Below, piece by piece: positions 29,490-39,802 of a stretch of 64,000 nucleotides of DNA. Source of the stretch: Buttiauxella gaviniae ATCC 51604 (lineage in GTDB: Bacteria > Pseudomonadota > Gammaproteobacteria > Enterobacterales > Enterobacteriaceae); contig NZ_LXEP01000021.1 in the NCBI RefSeq assembly GCF_001654835.1, positions 50,171 through 114,170 of the forward strand, in the 5' to 3' direction. The translations under genes and the position numbers were made by a program. Below the pieces are notes generated by a model that had not been told where the DNA came from, made no database searches, and was given only the letters and a program-made list of their open reading frames with translations. How positions within the stretch are numbered: position 1 is the first letter of the stretch; every line of letters begins with the position of its first letter.

Positions 29490-29560
29490 AATTTATCGTT
29501 AACGAACATAAACGAGAAATATCGAACTTTAAATTTGTGTTGTTCGTCATAAAAATGAGC
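29490..29560 (-). promoter_or_regulatory. glpFKX promoter with GlpR operator half-sites
   Basis: The region contains TCGTTAACGAACA, AACGAGAAATATCGAAC and GTTCGTCATA, repeated TTCG/CGAA half-sites as in the tandem GlpR operators of E. coli glpF; ATATTTCTCGTTTATGTTCG on the minus strand is nearly the E. coli sequence as I recall it. Exact operator limits and the CRP sites were not resolved. Confidence 0.7.
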
Positions 29561-29810
29561 GATTTCGCGCTGAAGTGTGCGCATTATCACCCAGAAAAGA
29601 CAACGCAAACGCTCATGGAAGTAATCAATGCGTTAACAAATAGTGATTTTAGCGCTCATGGTCATTCGGCATATGCTGAAAAACGTTATGTTATGCAAAG
29701 AGCGCTTGAACTCGCTGGACACGGCTACTTACGCTACTTACAATCGAGACACGCTGCGTGGAGCGCATATATTCATAAGGTGTCTTCGGGGAATATCCGG
29801 AACGGGGATT
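29561..29810. other. glpF-zapB spacer with a doubtful small ORF
   Basis: This stretch has no recognised gene. An open frame on the plus strand from ATG 29555 (MSDFALKCAHYHPEKT) runs to 29875, ending inside ERIC 4; its amino-acid composition is plausible, but there is no Shine-Dalgarno and its start lies in the glpF control region. I do not recognise the product. No tRNA or obvious small RNA was seen here. Confidence 0.3.
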
Positions 29811-29937
29811 TATACCCATCATCCTTCAAGCTGCAGGGGCGCTGGCTGCGCTCACTTACCCGAATCACTTACTGAAGTAAGCTCATCGGGATAAGCTCCC
29901 TGGCCGCCTACCTGCAACTCGAATGCTAACGGGTATA
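29811..29937 (+). repeat. ERIC element 4 (glpF-zapB)
   Basis: Full-length 127-base ERIC with ends TATACCCATC and GGGTATA, core CACTTACTGAAGTAAGCTC and right arm ACCTGCAACTCGAATGC. It ends 40 bases before the zapB start, so it lies at or inside the zapB promoter or leader. Confidence 0.94.
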
Positions 29938-29977
29938 GACATCCATCAACGCCTTGCAATTCAGAAGAGGTTCAGAA

Positions 29978-30217
29978 ATGTCATTTGAAGTGTTTGAGAA
30001 ACTGGAAGCAAAAGTACAGCAGGCGATTGATACCATTACCCTGCTGCAAATGGAAATTGAAGAGCTGAAAGAGACCAACAACAATTTGTCTCAGCAAGTT
30101 CAGCAGTCTCAGAGCAACCATGAAGAATTAGTGCGCGAAAACAATTCTCTGAAAGAACAGCAGCACGTTTGGCAGGATCGTCTGCATGCGCTGCTGGGTA
30201 AGATGGAAGAAGTCTAA
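29978..30217 (+). CDS. zapB: cell-division protein ZapB
   Basis: ZapB is an abundant coiled-coil protein that joins the Z-ring through ZapA and links it to MatP and the chromosome terminus. The 79-residue sequence [20 protein letters not shown] and onward is one continuous heptad-repeat coiled coil rich in Leu, Glu and Gln. The ATG at 29978 follows AGAAGAGG; an upstream start would add eight residues without homology. Its TAA stop overlaps the left end of ERIC 5. Confidence 0.96.
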   Translation: MSFEVFEKLEAKVQQAIDTITLLQMEIEELKETNNNLSQQVQQSQSNHEELVRENNSLKEQQHVWQDRLHALLGKMEEV

Positions 30218-30406
30218 TACCCGTCATACTTCAAGCTGCAGGGGCGTTGGCTGTTTTCGTTCACCCCAGTCACTTACTTTAGTAAGCTCCTGGGGATTCA
30301 CTCAATTGCCGCGTTACTCGGCTGAGCCTCGCCCCGGTGGGGCCAGCGCAAGCGCTGTTCAAAAGGCTGAAGCCTTTTGTCCTGCAACTTGAATTTTTTA
30401 GGGTAT
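30217..30406 (+). repeat. ERIC element 5 (zapB-rraA), enlarged by an insertion
   Basis: A 190-base ERIC: left end AATACCCGTCATACTTCAAG, a near-consensus core (CACTTACTTTAGTAAGCTCC with GGGGATTCAC), right arm CTGCAACTTGAA and end GGGTAT. Between TTGCCGC and CTGCAAC, where the other copies have about four bases, it carries 69 bases of consecutive hairpins. Confidence 0.93.
30313..30381 (-). repeat. hairpin module inserted in ERIC 5
   Basis: On the minus strand it reads as four successive stem-loops: CAAAAGGCT/AGCCTTTTG (30360-30379), CAGCGC/GCGCTG (30344-30357), GCCCC/GGGGC (30331-30343) and a shorter GGC/GCC (30320-30328). It shares the fixed segments GGACAAAA, TTTTGAAC and GGCCCC with the argG-argH element at 54310-54375, with different but still complementary stem interiors. 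Confidence 0.85.
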
Positions 30407-30428
30407 CGATTTATTCGACCAGAAAAAG

Positions 30429-30455
30429 AACGGGCGCCTTAGGGCGCCCGTTTTG
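30429..30455. terminator. bidirectional terminator, zapB / rraA
   Basis: AACGGGCGCC and GGCGCCCGTT pair perfectly around a TTAG loop, with A-rich sequence on the left and TTTT on the right. It serves both convergent genes. Confidence 0.88.
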
Positions 30456-30468
30456 TTATTCGATTGGG

Positions 30469-30954
30469 TTATTCAATATCGAGGGGATCTTCGGAAAGGA
30501 TAATGCCGGTGTTATCCGCATACAGATGGTCGCCGGAGAAGAATGTCACGCCGCCAAAGTTAACGCGCACGTCACTTTCGCCAACGCCAACGCCTGCTGA
30601 ACCTACCGGAATGGCGGCAATTGCCTGAATACCAATATCCAGTTCTTCAAGGTCATCTACCTGGCGTACTGCACCGTATACCACGATGCCTTCCCACTCA
30701 TTTTGAGTCGCCAGACGGGCAAGTTCTGCGTCAATCAAAGCACGGCGAACAGAGCCGCCACCATCGATGACCAGCACTCGGCCACGGCCATTTTGTTCGA
30801 GCAGATCATACAACAATCCGTTGTCCTCGAAACATTTCACCGTGATGATTTGCCCGCCAAAGGACGACCGCCCACCGAAGTTGGAAAACAGCGGTTCAAC
30901 GACGTTGACATCTTCCTGGTAGATGTCGCAAAGCTCGGAAGTATCATATTTCAT
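30469..30954 (-). CDS. rraA: ribonuclease E activity regulator RraA
   Basis: RraA is a trimeric protein that binds the C-terminal scaffold of RNase E and inhibits it, changing global mRNA decay. The 161-residue protein (E. coli 161) starts [20 protein letters not shown] and shows the conserved [19 protein letters not shown] and [18 protein letters not shown]. Older annotation as the demethylmenaquinone methyltransferase MenG came from adjacency to menA and is not supported. ATG at 30954 chosen over an in-frame start eight codons upstream. Confidence 0.96.
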   Translation of the reverse strand: MKYDTSELCDIYQEDVNVVEPLFSNFGGRSSFGGQIITVKCFEDNGLLYDLLEQNGRGRVLVIDGGGSVRRALIDAELARLATQNEWEGIVVYGAVRQVDDLEELDIGIQAIAAIPVGSAGVGVGESDVRVNFGGVTFFSGDHLYADNTGIILSEDPLDIE

Positions 30955-31046
30955 AGGATTAAGGTTCTGTTGCTGCATGAGTTGTCAGTATATCGCTTAA
31001 TCTCAACTGTTGGCAAAATCATCAATTGTTAATTGATATTTGTCAG

Positions 31047-31976
31047 CTAAAGCGACACCGTGCTGAGCACAACTCCTACCGCAAACAATACGTTAGCAAG
31101 CAATGCGGCTTTTACTGTCCGTTCAAGCATTGGGCGCATCGCAACAGGTTCCTTCTCGCGTAACACAAAACGCATCTGCTTAATCAGCAACGGTGCTGCC
31201 AGTACGAACAGCCATCCCCAGAGGCTTTGCAGCCACACCAGGTTAAACACCGCAAGACACGCCAGAGCACCCATTAGCAGGCAGGCATGATAGCGACGGG
31301 CAAGTACTGGGCCCAGGCGAACAGCCAGTGTGTTTTTACCGTTCTCACGGTCGCTATCGATATCACGCAAGTTATTGATGTTCAGCACAGCTGTTGCCAG
31401 TAATCCGCAAGCTGTCGCGGGTAAAAACACTAACGGGGCGAGAGCATGAGCCTGAAGATACCAGGTCCCCGCCACGCTTAGCCAGCCAAAGAAGACCAGT
31501 ACTGAAATGTCCCCTAGGCCCATGTAACCATACGGACGAGTTCCGACGGTGTAGGTAATCGCCGCGATGATAGCCAACAAACCGAGGACCAGGAAACCGA
31601 GAAAATCTGCCAGCGTACGACAAGCAACCGCGACCAGCGCCAGGCCAGAAACGCAGATTAATACCACTGTGATAATCAGCGCCTTTTTCATCTGCGCCTG
31701 GGTAATCACGCCTTTTTGCATTCCGCGCAATGGCCCGATTCTGTCTTCTTTGTCGCTCCCTTTTACCGCATCACCGTAGTCATTCGCCAGGTTTGAGAGG
31801 ATTTGCAGTAACCCAGCAGTCAGCAGTGCCAGCAATGCAATTGCGGGGTTGAACACGCCTTGCCAGAAAGCCAACGCAGACCCACAGATGATAGAGGCAA
31901 ATGCCAGTGGTAATGTGCGTGGGCGCAAGCTTTCAAGCCAGGCTTGAGTCGTGCTTACAGAGTGCGATTCGCTCAT
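31047..31976 (-). CDS. menA: 1,4-dihydroxy-2-naphthoate octaprenyltransferase
   Basis: MenA attaches the octaprenyl chain to 1,4-dihydroxy-2-naphthoate, giving demethylmenaquinone. It is a UbiA-superfamily membrane protein of 309 residues (E. coli 308) with eight or nine helices; the first aspartate-rich motif is NLANDYGDAVKGSDKEDRIG and the second NNLRDIDSDRENGKNT. The ATG at 31976 is the family start; an upstream in-frame start would fall inside the hslVU terminator. It lies 77 bases after hslU, separated by that terminator. Confidence 0.96.
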   Translation of the reverse strand: MSESHSVSTTQAWLESLRPRTLPLAFASIICGSALAFWQGVFNPAIALLALLTAGLLQILSNLANDYGDAVKGSDKEDRIGPLRGMQKGVITQAQMKKALIITVVLICVSGLALVAVACRTLADFLGFLVLGLLAIIAAITYTVGTRPYGYMGLGDISVLVFFGWLSVAGTWYLQAHALAPLVFLPATACGLLATAVLNINNLRDIDSDRENGKNTLAVRLGPVLARRYHACLLMGALACLAVFNLVWLQSLWGWLFVLAAPLLIKQMRFVLREKEPVAMRPMLERTVKAALLANVLFAVGVVLSTVSL

Positions 31977-31995
31977 AGTTCTCTCTGTTAGATAT

Positions 31996-32024
31996 AAAAA
32001 AATGGAGGGCATAAGCCCTCCATT
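31996..32024 (-). terminator. hslVU terminator
   Basis: AATGGAGGGC and GCCCTCCATT pair perfectly around ATAA; on the minus strand a run of seven T follows. It ends the hslVU transcript before menA. Confidence 0.9.
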
Positions 32025-32052
32025 TCAAATGAAGAAAATACGTTGAGCGCGA

Positions 32053-33387
32053 TTATAGGATAAAACGGCTCAAGTCTTCATCTGCTACCAACTCATCCAG
32101 ATGCTTACTCACATATTCGCCATCAATCAGAATGGATTGGCCGTTCATTTCGCTGGCATCGTAGGAGATGTCTTCAACCAGGCGTTCCAGAACAGTGTGC
32201 AGACGACGCGCACCAATGTTTTCGGTGGACTCGTTCACTTGCCATGCAGCCTGAGCAATGCGGCGAATACCGTCTTCGGTGAAGTCGATATTCACACCTT
32301 CGGTGCCCAACAATGCTTTGTATTGCACGGTGATAGACGCGTTCGGCTCAGTCAGAATGCGCTCGAAATCTTCAACAGTCAGTGCCTGAAGTTCCACGCG
32401 AATTGGCAGACGACCCTGCAATTCAGGGATCAGGTCTGACGGACTTGCCACCTGGAATGCGCCAGATGCGATAAACAGGATGTGGTCAGTTTTGACCATA
32501 CCGTGTTTAGTCGAAACGGTGCAGCCTTCAACCAGTGGCAGTAAGTCACGCTGAACGCCTTCGCGGGAAACGTCCGGGCCGGAGCTGTTGCCACCACGCT
32601 TACAGATCTTGTCGATCTCATCGATGAACACGATACCGTGTTGCTCGACGGCATCAATGGCGTCTTGCTTCAGTTCTTCCGGGTTCACAAGCTTCGCGGC
32701 TTCTTCTTCAATCAGAAGTTTCATCGCCTCTTTGATTTTCAGCTTGCGTGGTTTTTGCTTCTGGCCGCCCAGGTTCTGGAACATAGACTGCAACTGGCTA
32801 GTCATTTCTTCCATGCCAGGAGGAGCCATGATTTCAACGCCCATCGGTGCTGCAGCGAGATCGATTTCAATTTCTTTATCGTCTAACTGGCCTTCACGCA
32901 ATTTCTTACGGAAAGACTGACGCGCGGTAGATGGCTCAGGTGCCGTTTCGTTTTGGCCCCAGTTGTTCTTAGCTGGTGGGATCAGCACATCAAGAATGCG
33001 CTCTTCGGCCATTTCTTCGGCGCGGTAGCGGTTTTTCTCGATGGATTGCAGGCGAACCATTTTCATCGCAGAATCGGTCAGATCGCGGATGATAGAATCA
33101 ACTTCTTTACCAACATAACCCACTTCGGTGAATTTGGTGGCTTCGACTTTGATGAACGGTGCGTTGGCAAGTTTTGCCAGACGACGGGCGATTTCGGTTT
33201 TACCGACACCGGTTGGGCCGATCATCAGAATGTTTTTTGGCGTAACTTCATGGCGCAGCTCTTCATTCAGCTGCATACGGCGCCAGCGGTTGCGCAGCGC
33301 AATCGCCACGGAACGCTTGGCATTGTCCTGGCCAATGATGTGTTTATTCAGTTCGCTGACAATTTCGCGTGGAGTCATTTCAGACAT
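32053..33387 (-). CDS. hslU: ATP-dependent protease ATPase subunit HslU
   Basis: HslU (ClpY) is the hexameric AAA+ unfoldase that feeds substrates to HslV and also acts as a chaperone. The 444-residue protein (E. coli 443) has Walker [16 protein letters not shown] at about residues 57-71, the pore motif YVG ([11 protein letters not shown]), an intermediate domain of about residues 110-240, Walker [12 protein letters not shown] and the C-terminal tail LSRFIL that docks into HslV. It starts nine bases after the hslV stop. Confidence 0.98.
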   Translation of the reverse strand: MSEMTPREIVSELNKHIIGQDNAKRSVAIALRNRWRRMQLNEELRHEVTPKNILMIGPTGVGKTEIARRLAKLANAPFIKVEATKFTEVGYVGKEVDSIIRDLTDSAMKMVRLQSIEKNRYRAEEMAEERILDVLIPPAKNNWGQNETAPEPSTARQSFRKKLREGQLDDKEIEIDLAAAPMGVEIMAPPGMEEMTSQLQSMFQNLGGQKQKPRKLKIKEAMKLLIEEEAAKLVNPEELKQDAIDAVEQHGIVFIDEIDKICKRGGNSSGPDVSREGVQRDLLPLVEGCTVSTKHGMVKTDHILFIASGAFQVASPSDLIPELQGRLPIRVELQALTVEDFERILTEPNASITVQYKALLGTEGVNIDFTEDGIRRIAQAAWQVNESTENIGARRLHTVLERLVEDISYDASEMNGQSILIDGEYVSKHLDELVADEDLSRFIL

Positions 33388-33396
33388 GGGGATTCC

Positions 33397-33927
33397 TTAC
33401 GCCTTAGACGCTAATTCTTCAATAGTATGGAAATGGTTGGTGTAGATACAGATATCACCGGCAATCCCCAGCGATTTCTCTACGATGTCACGAGCACCCA
33501 GTTCGGTGTTATCAAGAAGTGCACGTGCCGCTGCCTGCGCATACGGGCCACCTGAACCAATTGCAATCAGATCATCTTCTGGCTGAATCACATCACCATT
33601 ACCGGTGATGATAAGAGATGAATTTTCATCGGCGACGGCAAGCAACGCTTCGAGCTTGCGCAGCATGCGATCGGTACGCCAGTCTTTTGCCAGTTCAACC
33701 GCAGCTTTCACCAGGTGGCCCTGGTGCATTTCTAGCTTGCGCTCAAACAGTTCGAATAGGGTAAAGGCATCCGCAGTGCCGCCAGCAAAACCGGCAATCA
33801 CTTTGTCGTTATATAAGCGACGTACTTTTTTAACGTTGCCTTTCATTACAGTATTGCCGAGCGTGGCCTGACCATCACCACCGATTACGACATGGCCGTT
33901 ACGGCGCACACTTACTATTGTTGTCAC
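33397..33927 (-). CDS. hslV: ATP-dependent protease peptidase subunit HslV
   Basis: HslV (ClpQ) is the proteasome-beta-like peptidase of the HslVU complex. The 176-residue protein equals E. coli: the mature N-terminal catalytic threonines are in [19 protein letters not shown], with Lys in [10 protein letters not shown]. The start is a GTG at 33927, after AAGGGG; longer in-frame starts extend into ERIC 6 and are rejected. Its sigma-32 promoter lies on the far side of that ERIC. Confidence 0.97.
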   Translation of the reverse strand: MTTIVSVRRNGHVVIGGDGQATLGNTVMKGNVKKVRRLYNDKVIAGFAGGTADAFTLFELFERKLEMHQGHLVKAAVELAKDWRTDRMLRKLEALLAVADENSSLIITGNGDVIQPEDDLIAIGSGGPYAQAAARALLDNTELGARDIVEKSLGIAGDICIYTNHFHTIEELASKA

Positions 33928-33951
33928 GAGCAGACCCCTTATTGCATCAGC

Positions 33952-34076
<125 letters not shown>

Positions 34077-34086
34077 GAAATATGAT

Positions 34087-34105
34087 CCCCAAAATGTGTT
34101 TGGGG
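34087..34105 (-). promoter_or_regulatory. 5' UTR stem-loop of hslVU mRNA
   Basis: CCCCAAA and TTTGGGG form a 7-bp stem around a 5-base loop, just downstream of the predicted start of the hslVU transcript. E. coli has a stem-loop at this place that stabilises the mRNA; the stem sequence differs here, which supports a conserved structure. Confidence 0.65.
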
Positions 34106-34119
34106 TTGAATGCAATTAT

Positions 34120-34147
34120 AGATGGGGGGGATTTTGGGGGTTTCAAC
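34120..34147 (-). promoter_or_regulatory. sigma-32 (heat-shock) promoter of hslVU
   Basis: On the minus strand GTTGAA (34147-34142), 14 bases of spacer, then CCCCATCT (34127-34120) fit the sigma-32 consensus CTTGAA-N13-15-CCCCATNT. The -35 element overlaps the ftsN stop codon. The following TATAATTGCATT is shared with E. coli hslVU as I recall it. Confidence 0.85.
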
Positions 34148-35120
34148 CCCCAGCGCCAAGACGAATACAGTTAGAGTGGCCTGCCATCTTCAACTGGCTA
34201 ATTGTACCGTCAGCTTTCTCTTTGCCCTTGATTGGGCCAATGACGACGCGGTTCCAGCCATTGTTGGTGGTAATGCGCGAATCAAAACCTTCGAAAGCAA
34301 GCTGCGCACGGACAGTTTCTGCCTGTTCGGCACCCTTGAAGGAGCCACACTGTACCATCCAGCGTTTCTCATCTTTCGGCTTGTCCTGAGGTGCCGGAGC
34401 CTGTTTGACCACTTCTTCACGGGTAATCGGCGCTGCTGGTTGAGCGGTTTGCGCCGCTGCACGCTGTTGAGTATGCGGCGGTGTTTGCAGCAAATCTTGA
34501 TACGGCTGCTGAGATGCCGTGGTGCGTTGTTGCTGCTGCACCGGGCGTGGCTGCTGTGCTACAGGCTGTGATTGCTGAACAGGCCGCGGTTGTGCCGTAA
34601 CAGATTGAGTATTGAATTGTTGCTGTTGGGCTTGCTGCTGCTGAATAATTTTTTGGCGCTGCAAGGTGCTCTGACGCTGTTCCGGCGTCTGCTCGTTCCA
34701 CGGAACTTCATTGAGTTGGGTTGGTTGCTGGCGCATGTCCGCCTGCATCTGCTCCAGTAACTGGCGCTGTTCGCTGGTGAGCTGATCTTTATTCTGCACT
34801 TCACCACCGGCAGATGGTTCGGTTGGGGCACGCACACCCGTCTGGCGATTTTCCAGTTCTTTGATATAACGCCAGCGCTCTTCCGGTTTAGGTGGCAGAC
34901 CATTTCCTGTGACTTTATGGCCAGGCAGGGTTTCGCTTTCATCTTTTTTATGATGAGTAATGAAGTAGAGAGCACCAATAAAGGTCACCAGAACGGCGGC
35001 CGCAATTGCGACCATTGTCGGCGAGACAGATGGTAGGCTGCGTTGCTTACTGCGGGTGTTACTTTTCTTACGCCGCGTACCTGCCGATTGCCCGCGGCGT
35101 ACATAATCTCGTTGTGCCAC
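34143..35120 (-). CDS. ftsN: cell-division protein FtsN
   Basis: FtsN is the late divisome protein that triggers septal peptidoglycan synthesis through FtsA and FtsQLB. The 325-residue bitopic protein (E. coli 319) has a basic cytoplasmic tail starting MAQRDYVRRGQ, a single membrane helix (about 34-54), the essential periplasmic helix region, a long Gln/Pro-rich linker with repeated QPRPVQQ units (about 155-215), and the C-terminal SPOR domain (about 245-325, WMVQCGSFKGAEQAETVRAQ) that binds denuded glycan. It lies 89 bases downstream of cytR. Confidence 0.97.
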   Translation of the reverse strand: MAQRDYVRRGQSAGTRRKKSNTRSKQRSLPSVSPTMVAIAAAVLVTFIGALYFITHHKKDESETLPGHKVTGNGLPPKPEERWRYIKELENRQTGVRAPTEPSAGGEVQNKDQLTSEQRQLLEQMQADMRQQPTQLNEVPWNEQTPEQRQSTLQRQKIIQQQQAQQQQFNTQSVTAQPRPVQQSQPVAQQPRPVQQQQRTTASQQPYQDLLQTPPHTQQRAAAQTAQPAAPITREEVVKQAPAPQDKPKDEKRWMVQCGSFKGAEQAETVRAQLAFEGFDSRITTNNGWNRVVIGPIKGKEKADGTISQLKMAGHSNCIRLGAGG

Positions 35121-35209
35121 TATTGATTCGCTATATTTTATTCGTTTATCAGCCCGCCATGTTACTTAATGGATATCCCTTTGACCAGAATCCAGTGTCC
35201 TAAAGCGGG

Positions 35210-36244
35210 TCATTTTCTACTGCCAGGTGCGCTGGTGGAGCCTCGTTCAATGAGTTCACAGTCCAGCAAACGCGAACCACTACTCACGGTGTGCCCGTTA
35301 AGTTGATCCAATAACAACAGCATAGCTTCCCTCCCGATATCAAAACGGGGTTGAGCTACGGTGGTGAGCGGTGGGTCACAGAACTGTGAAAGTGCGATGT
35401 CATCAAAGCCCATAATCGATAAGTCTTCCGGCACGCGTAAGCCATTTCGCTTGGCCTGAGACAGTGCGCCCAGCGCCATCACATCGCTATGGCAGAACAC
35501 CGCAGTCGGCGGATTTGGCAGTGCCAGCAGTTGCGACAATGCAGCGGCACCGGCTTCATAGGTAAAGTTACCACGCGCAATGTAGTGCGGATCAATTACT
35601 ACACCCGTACGACGCAATGCCTGGATATACCCCTGCAAGCGATAGTGGCAAAGCGGCATCTCTTCTGGGCCTGCAATACAGGCAATTTTTTGATGGCCGA
35701 GCTGCTGTAAATAATAAACAGCATTAAATGCGGCCGTAAGGTTATCAATATGAACCGTAGGCAGTTCCAGCTCAGGAGCAAATTCGTTTGCCATTACCAT
35801 CGGCGGTAAATTGCGTTGTTCTTCAATGCTGGCATCAAAGGGAAGGCGTGAGCCGAGCAGCAGCATGCCATCAATCTGCTTGGTGATAATCAGATTAATG
35901 AAGGTTTTTTCCTGCTGATTTTGGTGGGCGCAATCGCCAATCAGCACCAGGTAGCCCTGTTCGGCAGCCGTCACTTCGATACCGCGGATGATTTCGCTAA
36001 AGAAGGGGTCGCAGATATCCGGGACAATAACCAGAATGGTGCGTGATTCATTACGCTTTAGATTTCGCCCCAGGGAGTGGGGTAAATAACCTACGGCTAT
36101 TGCCGCTTGTTCCACACGATTACGAGTGCTTTGCGATACTTTGTCCGGGTTCATTAATGCCCTGGACACCGTTGCAGTTGAGACTTTCGCCTGAACGGCA
36201 ACATCTTTCATGGTTGCATTGGCAACCTGATTCTTCGGCTTCAA
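35210..36244 (-). CDS. cytR: LacI-family repressor CytR
   Basis: CytR represses nucleoside uptake and catabolism genes cooperatively with CRP; cytidine is the inducer in E. coli. The 344-residue protein (E. coli 341) has the LacI-type helix-turn-helix TMKDVAVQAKVSTATVSRAL at about residues 10-29, then a periplasmic-binding-protein-like effector domain (VPDICDPFFSEIIRGIEV). The best start is the TTG at 36244, preceded by GAGGAG with six bases spacing and aligning with the E. coli initiator; the longer open frame adds 21 unrelated residues. Confidence 0.95.
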   Translation of the reverse strand: MKPKNQVANATMKDVAVQAKVSTATVSRALMNPDKVSQSTRNRVEQAAIAVGYLPHSLGRNLKRNESRTILVIVPDICDPFFSEIIRGIEVTAAEQGYLVLIGDCAHQNQQEKTFINLIITKQIDGMLLLGSRLPFDASIEEQRNLPPMVMANEFAPELELPTVHIDNLTAAFNAVYYLQQLGHQKIACIAGPEEMPLCHYRLQGYIQALRRTGVVIDPHYIARGNFTYEAGAAALSQLLALPNPPTAVFCHSDVMALGALSQAKRNGLRVPEDLSIMGFDDIALSQFCDPPLTTVAQPRFDIGREAMLLLLDQLNGHTVSSGSRLLDCELIERGSTSAPGSRK

Positions 36245-36409
36245 CTTCTTCTCCTCGCGTGCACTGTACAGGTGCTGACAACGTCCGTGGTGTCTGACCA
36301 TGTCCACATTCTTAGCAGAAATTGATGTTCGTTGGTTACAGTTATTTCATTAAAAGTGTGATGGTTGTTGAAATTTTCGATCCGCTTCGCATAACCAAAG
36401 GGCTTTGTG

Positions 36410-38668
<2,259 letters not shown>

Positions 38669-38673
38669 TCAGT

Positions 38674-38702
38674 TTGCATACGTTGGCGGGGTTCTGTATG
38701 AT
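38674..38702 (+). promoter_or_regulatory. rpmE promoter
   Basis: TTGCAT and TATGAT with exactly 17 bases between form a good sigma-70 promoter, leaving a leader of about 105 bases before rpmE. L31 regulates its own leader in E. coli; a GC-rich segment just before the start (GGCTGGAAGAGCGACGCGGCC) may be the structured part. A palindrome AGTGTACACT lies upstream near 38637. Confidence 0.7.
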
Positions 38703-38813
38703 TCGCCGCCTTTGATGCGCAGTTTTTGGTATCAAAAAACCTAATTTATCAACTTCGCGTGGTGTCTGGCGTTAGGGCTGGAAGAGCGACGCGGCCTTAT
38801 ACAGAGGTTTTCC

Positions 38814-39029
38814 ATGAAAAAGAATATTCACCCGAACTACGCAGAAGTTACTGCAAACTGCTCATGCGGTAATGTTATCAAGATTCGCTCTACCGTGGGT
38901 CATGATCTGAACCTGGACGTATGTGGCGAATGCCACCCGTTCTACACTGGCAAGCAGCGTGATGTTGCTACCGGTGGCCGCGTTGACCGCTTCAACAAGC
39001 GTTTCAGCGTTCCAGGCGCGAAGAAGTAA
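38814..39029 (+). CDS. rpmE: 50S ribosomal protein L31, zinc-binding type
   Basis: L31 bridges the large and small ribosomal subunits. The 71-residue protein (E. coli 70) is the zinc-containing form: the four cysteines Cys16, Cys18, Cys37 and Cys40 are intact in NCSCGN and [11 protein letters not shown]. Such genes are usually paired elsewhere in the genome with a zinc-free paralogue under Zur control. It is transcribed alone, with its own promoter and terminator. Confidence 0.98.
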   Translation: MKKNIHPNYAEVTANCSCGNVIKIRSTVGHDLNLDVCGECHPFYTGKQRDVATGGRVDRFNKRFSVPGAKK

Positions 39030-39050
39030 TTTTTCGCCGACGGTAGTAAG

Positions 39051-39077
39051 AAAAAGGCGCCTAACGGCGCCTTTTTT
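39051..39077 (+). terminator. rpmE terminator
   Basis: AAAAAGGCGCC and GGCGCCTTTTTT pair around TAAC, giving a strong intrinsic terminator 22 bases after the rpmE stop. An ERIC starts immediately after it. Confidence 0.92.
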
Positions 39078-39078
39078 G

Positions 39079-39207
39079 TTATTCCCGTCATCATTCAAGC
39101 CGTAGAGGTGTTGGCTGCACTCACTCACCCCAGTCACTTACTTCAGTAAGCTCCCGGGGATTTGTTCCCTTGCCGCCTACCTACGACTCGAATGCTATAG
39201 GGAATAA
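39079..39207 (+). repeat. ERIC element 7 (rpmE-metJ)
   Basis: ERIC of 129 bases with altered but still complementary ends TTATTCCC and GGGAATAA, left arm GTCATCATTCAAGCC, core CACTTACTTCAGTAAGCTCC and right arm CTACGACTCGAATGC. It lies between two convergent genes and ends 14 bases before the metJ stop codon. Confidence 0.93.
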
Positions 39208-39221
39208 GGATAATTCTGTAA

Positions 39222-39539
39222 TTAGTATTCCCACGTCTCTGGATCAATCCCCAACTCGCGCATAATCACCTTCGCCGCTTCAGGAATCTCATCACTACGC
39301 TCTTTGCGCAGATCTGCATCATTTGGCAGTGGTTGGCCGGTAAACGCATGCAGGAATGCTTCGCACAGGAGCTCACTGTTTGTTGCGTGACGCAGGTTAT
39401 TCACCTGGCGACGGGTACGCTCATCGGTGAGGATTTTTAACACCTTCAGAGGAATGGACACCGTAATTTTCTTTACTTGCTCACTCTTCTTCCCGTGCTC
39501 AGCGTAAGGGCTGATATATTCGCCGCTCCATTCAGCCAT
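39222..39539 (-). CDS. metJ: methionine repressor MetJ
   Basis: MetJ is the ribbon-helix-helix repressor of the methionine regulon with S-adenosylmethionine as corepressor. The 105-residue protein equals E. coli; the DNA-contacting beta-strand is in [19 protein letters not shown] and the SAM pocket region in [18 protein letters not shown]. Start at ATG 39539; an upstream in-frame start would add eight residues. It is divergent from metB, with MetJ boxes between them, so it represses itself. Confidence 0.98.
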   Translation of the reverse strand: MAEWSGEYISPYAEHGKKSEQVKKITVSIPLKVLKILTDERTRRQVNNLRHATNSELLCEAFLHAFTGQPLPNDADLRKERSDEIPEAAKVIMRELGIDPETWEY

Positions 39540-39710
39540 GAGATACTTAATCCTCTTAATCAATGTATTTAGGCTTCCACCGGTAATATGCGCGGCAGAA
39601 GCGATTATCTGGTCGTAGTGTAAGCGTTTATTGATTCGCGGTCTGCGACGCTATCACCCTAAAGCGTATAATTTTAACGGCTATTGCGTGTTTGCTCAAT
39701 CTATACGCAA

Positions 39711-39742
39711 AGAAGTTTAGATGTCCAGATGTATTGACGTCT
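39711..39742. promoter_or_regulatory. four tandem MetJ boxes upstream of metB
   Basis: Consecutive 8-mers AGAAGTTT, AGATGTCC, AGATGTAT and TGACGTCT match the MetJ consensus AGACGTCT in register. They lie between the divergent metJ and metB genes. Confidence 0.88.
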
Positions 39743-39802
39743 AACTCGGCAGTGTTTACTCTGGTGCCTGACCTTTATTCGACCAGCAAGGATTCGAGAG
39801 CC

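Noticed and set aside
34450..34750. Repetitive CAG/CTG-like tract suggesting an expanded repeat
   Set aside because: It encodes the Gln/Pro-rich linker of FtsN, which is low-complexity in E. coli as well.
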